Below are positions 15,614-24,357 of a stretch of 55,370 nucleotides of DNA, piece after piece. Each line of letters begins with the position of its first letter. Position 1 is the first letter of the stretch. Below the pieces are notes generated by a model, which saw only the letters and a list, made by a program, of their open reading frames with translations, did not search any database and was not told the origin of the DNA. This stretch comes from JAQBFJ01 sp032123435 (lineage in GTDB: Bacteria; Verrucomicrobiota; Kiritimatiellia; UBA8416; JAQBFJ01): the NCBI GenBank assembly GCA_032123435.1, contig JAQBFJ010000157.1, positions 1 to 55,370 on the forward strand, read 5' to 3'. The position numbers and the translations under genes were made by a program.

Positions 15614-17503
15614 ATGAACAGACATGCTTCCGCTCCCGACAAAAGAGCAAAACACGACGATGCCCGGAAAATCAACCTTGCGGACGCCGATAAGCTGATC
15701 CAGGCAATGGCAACCCTCGTTAACAATACGCTACATCATTACTGGCTGTCTAACTCAGATGCTCACGATGCCACGATAGAATGCGCCTCGTTAGCGATCA
15801 AGATACTTGATGAATACGAAGAAATCGCCTTCCGCATTTTTGACGGCGCTCTGCTGTTAAACGGCATGACTATCGAGAAAAAAACAGCGGCCATAAAGAT
15901 CCTGGCTCAACACCTGACGGATCTTGAAATACATAATTTTTCTCTGCTTAAAGGCTTGTCGGATAACGACTTCATCAAACTCATTGAAATTCTGGGCGCG
16001 ACACCATTCGAGATTAAACAGCTTGGCGGTTTTCAAAAACTCCTTGCCGATTTCGATTTGAAGCATATCGAGGCTAAAACACTTATCTTCCGTGAGATAA
16101 CAGAGGAAGAGACTATTGTCTATAAAGACGAAATCCAGCCCGGCTCAACGTCTGCGTCTGGCGATACCAATGAAAAGGAAACCATTGAAGGAAATATTCT
16201 CGCCTTCCTGAAAGGCGATATATCACTTTCCGAAGAAGAGGCGGCCAAAGAGATTCAGGATATCGCTACCGATGCACAAAAAATGGCCGAACTGATCATT
16301 AAGGCGGCAGAAGTAAAAAAAGCATCCACCCCTATCGAGAACGGCGAAAGCCTTGTTGATTTCGTCGTCGGATCACTCAAACGAACTTATCGAAGCCTCA
16401 TGAACGATAAATCCGCTAAAACAAAAACAGGCCAGAAACGGATTACGCGAAACCTGCTCCTTGTCGAAGAGGAAATACTTAACCGCATGCGGGAAATGTC
16501 CGAAGAATGGACCGAAGAAGATTTCAAGAATGTTACCGAGGCGCGGACGGAAATAACCGACGAGCTCAAAATAGATTCCGTTTCCGATGATTTCATTACA
16601 AAACAAAAAGCCAGCGAACGAACCGAAAAACAAATGCTGAAACTCGTAAATTCCATGGGAATCAGGAACCTTAACGATCTCCAGCAGAAACTGCTGAGTA
16701 AAGGACTCAGCCCGGAAGGCTGGCGTGACCTCGTGATAAAAAGTAAACACGGCGAAACAGGAAGACGAGGACAGGGCGGGGACGGGAACGGGGGCAAGGG
16801 CCGTGGAGCCGGGAAGGGCGAAGGACTTTTGGACGGTTCGGGCGATCAGCCTTTGCAGGACGGCAAGGGCGCCGGGGACAGTCTCGGTATCGACATCGGA
16901 CTCGGAGGCGCTGGAACAGGCGGTTTTGATTTCGGGCTCAATAAAGTACTCGACGCTCTTGGACACCTTGATGTGCTTCTGACTCAGATGGAAAACGAAG
17001 TAGACGATAAAAATACAGACGCCGGAATAAAAAATGCAAATATCAATAAAGTCATCACCACGGTCCAGGAAATAAACCAACAGGTTAAGGACGATGTAAG
17101 TGTTACGGAAGAGAAAATAGACCTGTTCGTCGATAACCTTCTTATGGACGAATCCACAATTCCAAGCGCCGACCCAACCGACCCGAAATCAAAAACCATC
17201 GAAAAATCAGGCAAAAAAGGCATTTTTGACTCTCTCGTCGAAATTATCGACAACATTTACGAGCCGCTTCTTACAATACAATCCTCTCTCCATGTCCTTA
17301 CATCAAACACTTTGGGCAATATGAACCAGCATCAATCGAACATACTGCATATTGCCGTGGAAAATGTTGAAAGAATAAAGGACTCTCTCGAGTACCTGAA
17401 AAATAAACATCCTGCCCGCGCGTCTTCACGACTCAATACTCAAGATCCGACGCAAGAAGAAAACTCAGACGGTGGTCCAGATCTTCAGAATGCCTTCCTC
17501 TGA
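15614..17503 (+). CDS. Large protein of unknown function paired with the cyclase
   Basis: I recognise no catalytic domain in this 629-residue protein. Residues about 20-150 are helical and resemble the N-terminal accessory region found in some bacterial HD-GYP proteins (ECASLAIKILDEYEEI, GALLLNGMTIEKK, then LEIHNFSLLKGLSDNDFIKLIEIL), but no HD-GYP domain follows. Residues about 215-375 are acidic and helical. A glycine-rich linker spans about 378-435. Residues 440-600 are again helical with coiled-coil character. There is no signal peptide or membrane segment. It probably forms one transcription unit with the cyclase, so it may sense signals for it or respond to its product; that is inference. 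Its last 39 bases overlap the convergent epimerase gene. Confidence 0.7.
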   Translation: MNRHASAPDKRAKHDDARKINLADADKLIQAMATLVNNTLHHYWLSNSDAHDATIECASLAIKILDEYEEIAFRIFDGALLLNGMTIEKKTAAIKILAQHLTDLEIHNFSLLKGLSDNDFIKLIEILGATPFEIKQLGGFQKLLADFDLKHIEAKTLIFREITEEETIVYKDEIQPGSTSASGDTNEKETIEGNILAFLKGDISLSEEEAAKEIQDIATDAQKMAELIIKAAEVKKASTPIENGESLVDFVVGSLKRTYRSLMNDKSAKTKTGQKRITRNLLLVEEEILNRMREMSEEWTEEDFKNVTEARTEITDELKIDSVSDDFITKQKASERTEKQMLKLVNSMGIRNLNDLQQKLLSKGLSPEGWRDLVIKSKHGETGRRGQGGDGNGGKGRGAGKGEGLLDGSGDQPLQDGKGAGDSLGIDIGLGGAGTGGFDFGLNKVLDALGHLDVLLTQMENEVDDKNTDAGIKNANINKVITTVQEINQQVKDDVSVTEEKIDLFVDNLLMDESTIPSADPTDPKSKTIEKSGKKGIFDSLVEIIDNIYEPLLTIQSSLHVLTSNTLGNMNQHQSNILHIAVENVERIKDSLEYLKNKHPARASSRLNTQDPTQEENSDGGPDLQNAFL

Positions 17504-18382
17504 GGCGCCCGGCTGAATCCAGCGTGATCCCGCGACAGTGTTCAACGCGTTCGGAAAAGCCATCCATGGTTCCACGCAGAAGAAAGGATCTTCCGCCACC
17601 GTGTAAAGCTGTACGTAAGGGAACATATTCTTGTCTTCAACCCCTTCAGCAATCATGTGTATCGTCGTGCCGTCAGACAACTTCAGCCGCGTCTCCTTGT
17701 CCGCAACTTCAATAAGCGCCTCATTAAGCGCCTTTTCACATATGCTCGAAGGCAGTGTCGGTGCCTTTTTTATATCCACCAGATCCGTAAGTCGTTCATT
17801 ATATACCATTTGCCTGCCGGCATTCATGTCCAGAACAGCTTTTTCCTTGCCCGCACCGGCGGGGGCAGTAAGGAAATAAGGGTGAAACCCGGCGTAATAC
17901 GGCATCGGTTTTTCTCCATTGTTGATATACTCCTGCTCTATCACGAAAAGACCCGGCTCCGCTATAAACCGGAGCCTGATCGTGAATCGGAACGGATATT
18001 GCGCCCTTGTTTCTTCCGTATCGCTTAACTCAAGAATTAATTCCTGTTTATTTTCGCAATTACTGTCGTTGATGAGTTTCCATGGTATTCTCGTGCTGAA
18101 ACCATGAATACTCATTCTGTAAATATGACCCTCGTAAAGATAAGCGTCAGCCTGGCCGCCACGCTCCAGTCTGCCGCATACCGGAAAGATAAACGGCAGG
18201 CCTCCGCGCGTTCTATCGGTATCTCTATCCCAGAAAAACGGGTGCAGAAAAAGCAGTTCGCCGGGGCCGTTGGTCCGTCCCATAATAAGCGAACTGACGA
18301 TCGCGCCAAGTTCCGGAACGATAGATGCCTTCACTGATCCATCGGTCGCTGTAATCGTAATAACATCAAGGTTTTCAGCCAT
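17465..18382 (-). CDS. Aldose 1-epimerase family protein
   Basis: This 305-residue protein belongs to the galactose mutarotase-like fold that interconverts anomers of aldoses or hexose-6-phosphates. The start at 18382 is preceded by an AGGAAGGA-type ribosome binding site; an in-frame ATG ten codons upstream is less likely. Family residues are H in IHGFSTRIPW, the GFHPYF motif with the second conserved histidine, and the catalytic glutamate in FCVEPWMAFPNA. Substrate cannot be assigned. Its 3' end overlaps the 3' end of the convergent plus-strand gene by 39 bases. Confidence 0.85.
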   Translation of the reverse strand: MAENLDVITITATDGSVKASIVPELGAIVSSLIMGRTNGPGELLFLHPFFWDRDTDRTRGGLPFIFPVCGRLERGGQADAYLYEGHIYRMSIHGFSTRIPWKLINDSNCENKQELILELSDTEETRAQYPFRFTIRLRFIAEPGLFVIEQEYINNGEKPMPYYAGFHPYFLTAPAGAGKEKAVLDMNAGRQMVYNERLTDLVDIKKAPTLPSSICEKALNEALIEVADKETRLKLSDGTTIHMIAEGVEDKNMFPYVQLYTVAEDPFFCVEPWMAFPNALNTVAGSRWIQPGASEEGILKIWTTV

Positions 18383-18786
18383 ATTCCTTCCTCCCGTTTC
18401 TTTAGCACCCAAGTTAATATTTTTGACAGGATAACAGGATTGACGGGATTGATTAAGAACAGGATTCGTTAAATCTCAAGGGGATTATTTAATCCCTTGA
18501 GATTTAACGACCATCTCTGATGTTCAGGCAATAAGAATCGTCGATCAATGCCGGGGCTTGGGATGCAAATCTTCTCCATCACGGACACCGTTTATGAAAT
18601 CTGGAGTCAAAACTATCGTTTTGGTTCAGATTTCATAAACATCCTGATCATGTCCCATCCTGTGAATCCTGTCAAAAAACTCTCCCTCCTCTCTTCACGC
18701 TCTTCATGTTCCTCATGGTAAAACTCTCCCTCTTTTTCCGTGGTAAATTCTCTTGATCAGGTTAATCCTGTCTTTTTCCCATCGGG
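18383..18786. repeat. Hairpin-rich intergenic repeat region
   Basis: No gene is visible here. The segment starts and ends with phrases built on ACAGGAT and its complement (GACAGGATAACAGGATTG at 18425; AATCCTGTC near 18667 and 18764). In between are two long hairpins. The first pairs 18467-18486 with 18491-18509 (19 of 20 positions) around a four-base loop. The second pairs 18590-18603 with 18627-18640 (14 bp) and contains an inner 6-bp stem CAAAAC/GTTTTG (18608-18613 with 18618-18623). The phrase TTTTTCCGTGGTAAA at 18733 mirrors one after guaB. These are probably members of dispersed palindromic repeat families. Confidence 0.65.
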
Positions 18787-19305
18787 TTACCAACGTTCCG
18801 TGTGCACAAGCTTCTCGTCATACCTTGTTCGCGGCTCACTATTTTCAGCGGGCCAACCTACGGCAATAGCTGAAATGGGAATTATATTCCTGGGCAGATC
18901 AAAAAGCCTGCGCATATGATCAATCCGCTCCTCCTTGGGATGAATACCAAGCCAACACGCGCCAAGCCCAAGCTGACTTGCCGCCAGCAGTATGTTCTCA
19001 ATGGCCGCACTGCAGTCCTGCAGCATATACGATTCAAGCTGACCGTGCGCCTTGTCAATATCCCCGCAGACCACTATCCCGACAGCCGCCTGCCTCAACA
19101 TCTGCCCGTTCGGCAGACCATCAGCTATCTTTGCCAGCCCGGCCTTCTGCTGGATCACAATGAAATGCCACGGGTCTTTCGCCACCGCCGAAGGCGCGGC
19201 CATGGCCGCCTCCAGCAGATCCTTTATCATTTCGTCCGGAATATCATCTTCCTTGTATGCCCTAATACTTCTCCTCGCAAATATGTTGCCAAGCATTGGA
19301 TTCAT
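18787..19305 (-). CDS. Nitroreductase family flavoprotein
   Basis: This 172-residue protein is a small member of the FMN-dependent nitroreductase family. The FMN-phosphate motif RRSIRAY lies at the N-terminus, followed by AAPSAVAKDPWHFIVI and the C-terminal LGACWLGIHP and ISAIAVGWPAE segments that complete the dimeric flavin site. AAGGAG lies upstream of the ATG. Members reduce nitro compounds, quinones or other electrophiles with NAD(P)H; the physiological substrate here is unknown. It is divergent from the M16C peptidase. Confidence 0.88.
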   Translation of the reverse strand: MNPMLGNIFARRSIRAYKEDDIPDEMIKDLLEAAMAAPSAVAKDPWHFIVIQQKAGLAKIADGLPNGQMLRQAAVGIVVCGDIDKAHGQLESYMLQDCSAAIENILLAASQLGLGACWLGIHPKEERIDHMRRLFDLPRNIIPISAIAVGWPAENSEPRTRYDEKLVHTERW

Positions 19306-19473
19306 TTCTCAAATCTCCTTCCTTTTGTTCTCACATCAAAAACACATTACCCTAAACACATGGAGCCATACAAGTTATCTCCGCCATATTTCCCCGATGC
19401 GATTACAATTGCTTTTAACCTTTTCTTCAAGTAGCTTTACAACTCTTATACACGAAGTTGGAGACACTCATAT

Positions 19474-22446
19474 ATGAATACCACACTACCTCAAGTCCTT
19501 CTTAAAGAAGGAGATATGCTTCATGGATTTCTTGTTGAAAACATCACGGCCGTGAGCGAAATCATTTCCATCGCATACCGTCTCAAACACCTTAAAAGCG
19601 GAGCGCGCCTCATTCATTTGCACTCCAATGATGCCGAAAATCTCCTGGCCATCGGTTTCCGCACGCCTCCTCCGGACAACACCGGCTTGCCCCATATTCT
19701 CGAACATACCGTGCTCTGCGGCTCTGCCAAGTATCCCGTAAAAGATCCGTTCGTCGAACTCATCCGCACAAGTATGGCCACGTTCCTTAACGCAATGACT
19801 TATCCCGATAGAACAGTGTACCCATGCGCAAGCATGAACAAAAAAGATTTCTTCAATCTCGCTGATGTCTATTGCGATGCCGTGTTCCATCCGCTCATCA
19901 CTGAAGAACATTTTAAACAGGAGGGACATCATTTCGAATTCACCGAACCGGGCAATATCAGTTCCCGCCTTACACTCAAAGGCGTGGTGTACAATGAAAT
20001 GAAAGGCGCTTTATCCGATCTTGACGGGATCATCGAGGATAATCTTCGTAACCTCTTCCCTGACAACGCCTACGGACTTAATTCCGGCGGCCATCCCGAT
20101 TTTATTCCAACCCTTTCCTACGCTCAATTCAAGGCCTTTCATGCACGGTATTATCATCCCTCAAACGCCTTTATCTTTATCTGCGGAAATATTCCAACAA
20201 GAGAACACCTGGCTTTTCTTGACTCATCATATCTGTCCAATTTCGACACAATCAACATCAACACGACCATAGCCGAACAACCGCGCTGGACTCAACCGCG
20301 CCGTGAAACAATTTCCTATCCCATTGGGCCCGCTGAAGAACGCGATCATAAGACGGCTGTCACCTTGTCTTTCCTCACCAACCCGGTAACAGCGATCCGG
20401 GATACTATCGCTATGGATATCCTGTCCCATTACCTCCTGGACAATGCCGCAAGTCCATTGCGCAAAGCTTTGATTGATTCCGGATTGGGACAGGAACTCA
20501 CCGGCTCCGGATATGCATCAGACCAACGCGATACCTTTTTCACCGTTGGTCTCAAGGGAACCGAACCGGAGCATGCCGGCCTGATAAATGATCTGATACT
20601 GGAAACATGCCGCAAAACAGCCGAAAACGGCCTGGATCCCTCAAAGCTTGAGGCCGCTCTTCACAGACTGGAGCTGGCGTCCAGAGCCATAGGCGGCGGC
20701 TACCCTCTCTCTCTCATGTCCCGTGTCTATCGAGCCTGGGTGTACGATGAGAAGGATCCCCTGTCACAACTGAAATTGGCCGAGTGCCTCGCGATGCTTC
20801 GCGAATCTCACAAAAAAAATAAAAGGTTCTTCGAAGAAGTTTTGACACGCCTCATCGTTCAGAATGATCATCGCATTCTGCAAATTTATACTCCTGATCC
20901 CAGCCTCAGCAAACGCAGTAGTGACGACTTTGAACGCGGGATGGAAAACCTCAAGGCGGCAATGACCCGTGATCAGCTCTCTTCCATTTCCAATGAAGCC
21001 TGCAGTCTCACCCACCTCCAGAACCAACCCAACTCCCCCCGGGCACTGGCATCCTTGCCAAGACTCATCCCGTCTGATATACCCCCTGAACCCGTTCCCC
21101 TGTCGTACGCCGAAACAACCGTCGCAGGACGTCCTTTCATCCGGGCCGACATGTGGAGCAACGATCTGTGTCATATCAACATTATGCTTGATTTAAAGGG
21201 CATTTCCGATGAATTGATCGATTATCTACCCCTGTTTACCGCCTGTATTATGAAGATGGGCGCCGGAGGCTATAACTATGCCGAAATGGCCGAACGCGAG
21301 GCCTTGAATACCGGTGGAGTTTCATCTTCAGTCTGGGCAAAAGGAGCCTTTGCTGATCCTTCCCGCATACAGCCATTCTTTGCCGTCTCGTCATTCGCTC
21401 TGGCCTCCAGATTCCGCGAGATGCTCGACATCGTTAACCTGCGGCTGACGCAATGTGATTTCTCCGATACGGCTCGACTGCAGAATATCATTTCCCAGGA
21501 ACTCGTCCACATCGAGAGCCATCTTGTTGCAGGCGGAAATGCCTACGCGGCTCTTCGGGCCCAAAGTCATCTCACCAGAAATGGAACCATAACGGAACGG
21601 CTGGGAGGAATATCGCATTTGCGTTTTCTGCGCCAGCTCGCGGCAAAGTTCCCCGACATCAAGACCGATATAATTTCCAGGCTGTCCGCGATTCACAGAC
21701 ATGTGCTCGCACGCGAACGCCTTCACGCCGGCTTTCTTGGGAACGATCCTCAATATGACCTGACACAAACGTGGCTGAATGATCTTGTCAACCACTTATC
21801 CCCCGGGACGCTCTCACATTTGTCAGACGATTTTCAGCCCAATGCCACGGCCCGCGAGGGAATGGCTATTCCCGCCAAAGTGGGCTTCTGCGCGCGTTCC
21901 ACACCCCTGGCAATATCAGCGAACCATCCACTGGCTCCGTCGTTACTCGTTCTAGCCCACATTCTTACGTTTACCCACCTCTGGAACGAAATAAGAGTAA
22001 AGGGCGGAGCATATGGCTGTTCTGCCCGTTATTCAATTCTTAACGGCACCTTTGATCTTTCCACTTACCGCGATCCCGCCATCAACCGCAGTTTGTCAAC
22101 ATTCACCCGTCTGGCTTCCATCCTCCCGTCAATTCTTGATCCTTCACCTGACGCCGTATCACAGGCCGTCATCGGCGCCATGAAGAACATCGATCATCCA
22201 ATACGGCCATCGTCCGCCCTGTACATCGCGACCGACCGCTACCTCACCGGCATAACACCGGACCTTCACAGAGCCTTCAGGACATCTCTTCTTTCTGTTA
22301 CACCGGATCAACTCCAGGAAGCCGCCACGCTCCTCTCACAAGCATTATCGGCAGACAGCCCAATTTGCGTTCTCGCCGACAGAAAGGCCCTTCAACAGGC
22401 CAATTTAGAACCCGATTCATTCAATCTGAATATTCACGACGTATAG
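19474..22446 (+). CDS. Presequence protease-like M16C zinc metallopeptidase
   Basis: This 990-residue protein belongs to the M16C (pitrilysin superfamily, PreP/Cym1-like) group, which degrades short unstructured peptides in a closed chamber formed by two halves of one chain. The inverted zinc motif HILEH is at residues 74-78 with catalytic E77, and the distal zinc glutamate lies in VVYNEMKGALSD. The LCGSAKYPVKDPF and FLNAMTYPDRTVYP segments are typical of the C subgroup. The C-terminal RVKGGAYGCSARY segment supplies the substrate-binding arginine and tyrosine. No signal peptide is seen, so it is probably cytoplasmic. GGAG lies ten bases upstream of the ATG. Confidence 0.93.
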   Translation: MNTTLPQVLLKEGDMLHGFLVENITAVSEIISIAYRLKHLKSGARLIHLHSNDAENLLAIGFRTPPPDNTGLPHILEHTVLCGSAKYPVKDPFVELIRTSMATFLNAMTYPDRTVYPCASMNKKDFFNLADVYCDAVFHPLITEEHFKQEGHHFEFTEPGNISSRLTLKGVVYNEMKGALSDLDGIIEDNLRNLFPDNAYGLNSGGHPDFIPTLSYAQFKAFHARYYHPSNAFIFICGNIPTREHLAFLDSSYLSNFDTININTTIAEQPRWTQPRRETISYPIGPAEERDHKTAVTLSFLTNPVTAIRDTIAMDILSHYLLDNAASPLRKALIDSGLGQELTGSGYASDQRDTFFTVGLKGTEPEHAGLINDLILETCRKTAENGLDPSKLEAALHRLELASRAIGGGYPLSLMSRVYRAWVYDEKDPLSQLKLAECLAMLRESHKKNKRFFEEVLTRLIVQNDHRILQIYTPDPSLSKRSSDDFERGMENLKAAMTRDQLSSISNEACSLTHLQNQPNSPRALASLPRLIPSDIPPEPVPLSYAETTVAGRPFIRADMWSNDLCHINIMLDLKGISDELIDYLPLFTACIMKMGAGGYNYAEMAEREALNTGGVSSSVWAKGAFADPSRIQPFFAVSSFALASRFREMLDIVNLRLTQCDFSDTARLQNIISQELVHIESHLVAGGNAYAALRAQSHLTRNGTITERLGGISHLRFLRQLAAKFPDIKTDIISRLSAIHRHVLARERLHAGFLGNDPQYDLTQTWLNDLVNHLSPGTLSHLSDDFQPNATAREGMAIPAKVGFCARSTPLAISANHPLAPSLLVLAHILTFTHLWNEIRVKGGAYGCSARYSILNGTFDLSTYRDPAINRSLSTFTRLASILPSILDPSPDAVSQAVIGAMKNIDHPIRPSSALYIATDRYLTGITPDLHRAFRTSLLSVTPDQLQEAATLLSQALSADSPICVLADRKALQQANLEPDSFNLNIHDV

Positions 22447-22464
22447 AATCTGAGAGTATAAAGA

Positions 22465-22482
22465 GGCGTAACGCTTTGCGCC
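22465..22482 (+). terminator. Short hairpin between convergent genes
   Basis: GGCGTAA (22465-22471) and TTGCGCC (22476-22482) pair with one U-G pair across a four-base loop in plus-strand RNA, 18 bases after the M16C stop. The opposite strand has an A-C mismatch, so it favours the plus transcript. No T-tract follows, so termination is only possible. Confidence 0.35.
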
Positions 22483-22490
22483 ACAATGCC

Positions 22491-24344
22491 TTACGATAGC
22501 TTGCGGATTTCAACACTCAGCATCACCATATCGGCGGGCGTAATGCCGGGGATCCGCAGGGCCTGGCCTATACTCAGGGGTCTTACCCGCTGAAGCCTCT
22601 CACGAGCTTCATATCTGAGACCCTTCATGACAGTGTAATCAATATCAGCCGGTATGCGGCTTTCTTCCCTTTTCAGCGCTTTCTGGACGGCGGTGCGCTC
22701 CTGTTCAATATACCCTTCGTATCGCACCCGCACCGTCACTTCCTCGGTGATTTCCCCGTCAAGATCCGTGCGCGCCCCAGGCAAGTCTTCATAGGCAATG
22801 CCGTGACGGCAAAGCATATCCCGTAATGTCCCGTTCCGGGTTCGCGTCGTTTTCAGTCGCTCGATTTCTTCCTCAATCTGAGTTTGCGCTCGGCATGTGT
22901 TTTCGAGATCGCATTCCTTCACAATGCCTATTTCGCGCGCATAATCTAAAAGCCGGAACCTGGCATTCTCCTGCCTCAAACAAAGCCTGTATTCAGCCCT
23001 GGAAGTAAACATTCGGTATGGTTCATCCACGCCCTTTGTTACCAGATCATCTATCATTACGCCAATATAACCCTTTTCGCGCGGAATAATGACCGGAACA
23101 AGCCCGGCCACGCCACGGGCTGCGTTCACCCCGGCAATGAATCCCTGTGCCGCCGCCTCCTCATATCCAGTAGTGCCGTTTATCTGGCCTGCCAGATAAA
23201 GCCCCTCGACGATCTTTGATTCCAAAGTATGCCAGAGCTGAGTGGGGTCACATGATTCATACTCTATGGCATAACCCCATTCGGCCACCTCGGCCCTTTC
23301 CAGTCCCGGAATCGAGCGGATGAAATCCAACTGCACTTCTTCCGGAAGACTATTCGACGTGCCGTTGGGATAGAGCAGGGGACTATCACGTCCTTCCGGT
23401 TCTAGAAAAATATGATGCGATTCCTTATCCCGGAATCGAACAACTTTATCCTCTATTGATGGACAATATCGCACACCCGTTCCCGTTATAGCCCCTCCGT
23501 AAAGCGCGCTCCTATCAAGATTCTCCCTGATTATCACATGGGTCTGAGCCGTCGTATGCGTCAAAAAACACGGGATTTGATCGCTTCCAGGAAGCCATGG
23601 GCATAACGTCGTTCCCATATGTTCCACGTGGAACATATCCCTGCTTTCTTTTGCCTTGCGCGAGAATAGAGGCGCCGGATCAAGCCCCGGCTGGCATGTC
23701 ATCTCCTCGAGTCTCACACTTTCCTTCTTTAACCTCGGCGGTGTTCCTGTTTTCAATCGTCTCATTCGAAAGCCGGCTTTCTCAAGACATCTCTGCATCT
23801 CGTCGGCCGACGGCCGTCCGGCGCCACTGCCGCGTACCTGTTTTTTTCCAACAAATATCCGACCCCCCAGAGCAGTGCCGACGGCAAGAACCACGGCTTT
23901 TCCTGAAATCCTGTCGCCTGCCTTTAATTGAACGGCGCGGATACGCCCATTGTCTATGATCAATTCTGTTGCCAGATCATCTACAATCGAGATACCGGGT
24001 TCTTTTTCCAAGACCGCACGCATACGCCTGGAATATGCTTCCTTGTCGCATTGTATTCTTGTGGCCTGAACGGCTGGTCCCCGACGCGTGTTCAGCATTC
24101 GATACTGGATCCCTGTGAAATCAGCGTTCACGCCCATCTCGCCACCCAGAGCATCCAGTTCATGAACAAGGTGAGATTTAGCGATACCGCCTACCGCCGG
24201 GTTGCAGGGCATTGCCGCTATGGAATGCACACCTGCCGTGATCAGGACTGTCCGGCGGTTCATCCGGGCAGACGCCAGAGCCGCCTCACACCCGGCATGG
24301 CCTCCGCCTATTACAATTACGTCATATTCGCTATTATTGCCCAT
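22491..24344 (-). CDS. mnmG: tRNA uridine-5-carboxymethylaminomethyl modification enzyme MnmG
   Basis: MnmG (GidA) with MnmE installs the carboxymethylaminomethyl group on the wobble uridine U34 of several tRNAs, using FAD and methylene-tetrahydrofolate. The 617-residue length is standard. The start at 24344 (MGNNSEYDVIVIGGGHAGCEA) is chosen because it puts the FAD-binding GGGHAGCEAA motif at the usual place and lies 13 bases after mnmE. The frame continues upstream to 24383 inside mnmE. Family motifs include AMPCNPAVGGIAKSHLV, RRGPAVQATRIQCDK, GYEEAAAQG and MFTSRAEYRLCLRQENA. It is the second gene of an mnmE-mnmG pair. Confidence 0.96.
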   Translation of the reverse strand: MGNNSEYDVIVIGGGHAGCEAALASARMNRRTVLITAGVHSIAAMPCNPAVGGIAKSHLVHELDALGGEMGVNADFTGIQYRMLNTRRGPAVQATRIQCDKEAYSRRMRAVLEKEPGISIVDDLATELIIDNGRIRAVQLKAGDRISGKAVVLAVGTALGGRIFVGKKQVRGSGAGRPSADEMQRCLEKAGFRMRRLKTGTPPRLKKESVRLEEMTCQPGLDPAPLFSRKAKESRDMFHVEHMGTTLCPWLPGSDQIPCFLTHTTAQTHVIIRENLDRSALYGGAITGTGVRYCPSIEDKVVRFRDKESHHIFLEPEGRDSPLLYPNGTSNSLPEEVQLDFIRSIPGLERAEVAEWGYAIEYESCDPTQLWHTLESKIVEGLYLAGQINGTTGYEEAAAQGFIAGVNAARGVAGLVPVIIPREKGYIGVMIDDLVTKGVDEPYRMFTSRAEYRLCLRQENARFRLLDYAREIGIVKECDLENTCRAQTQIEEEIERLKTTRTRNGTLRDMLCRHGIAYEDLPGARTDLDGEITEEVTVRVRYEGYIEQERTAVQKALKREESRIPADIDYTVMKGLRYEARERLQRVRPLSIGQALRIPGITPADMVMLSVEIRKLS

Positions 24345-24357
24345 TGTCGAACCCACA

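Noticed and set aside
16373..17080. Minus-strand frame of 235 codons inside the cyclase-partner gene
   Set aside because: Phenylalanine/serine-rich antisense shadow of a clearly protein-like plus-strand frame.
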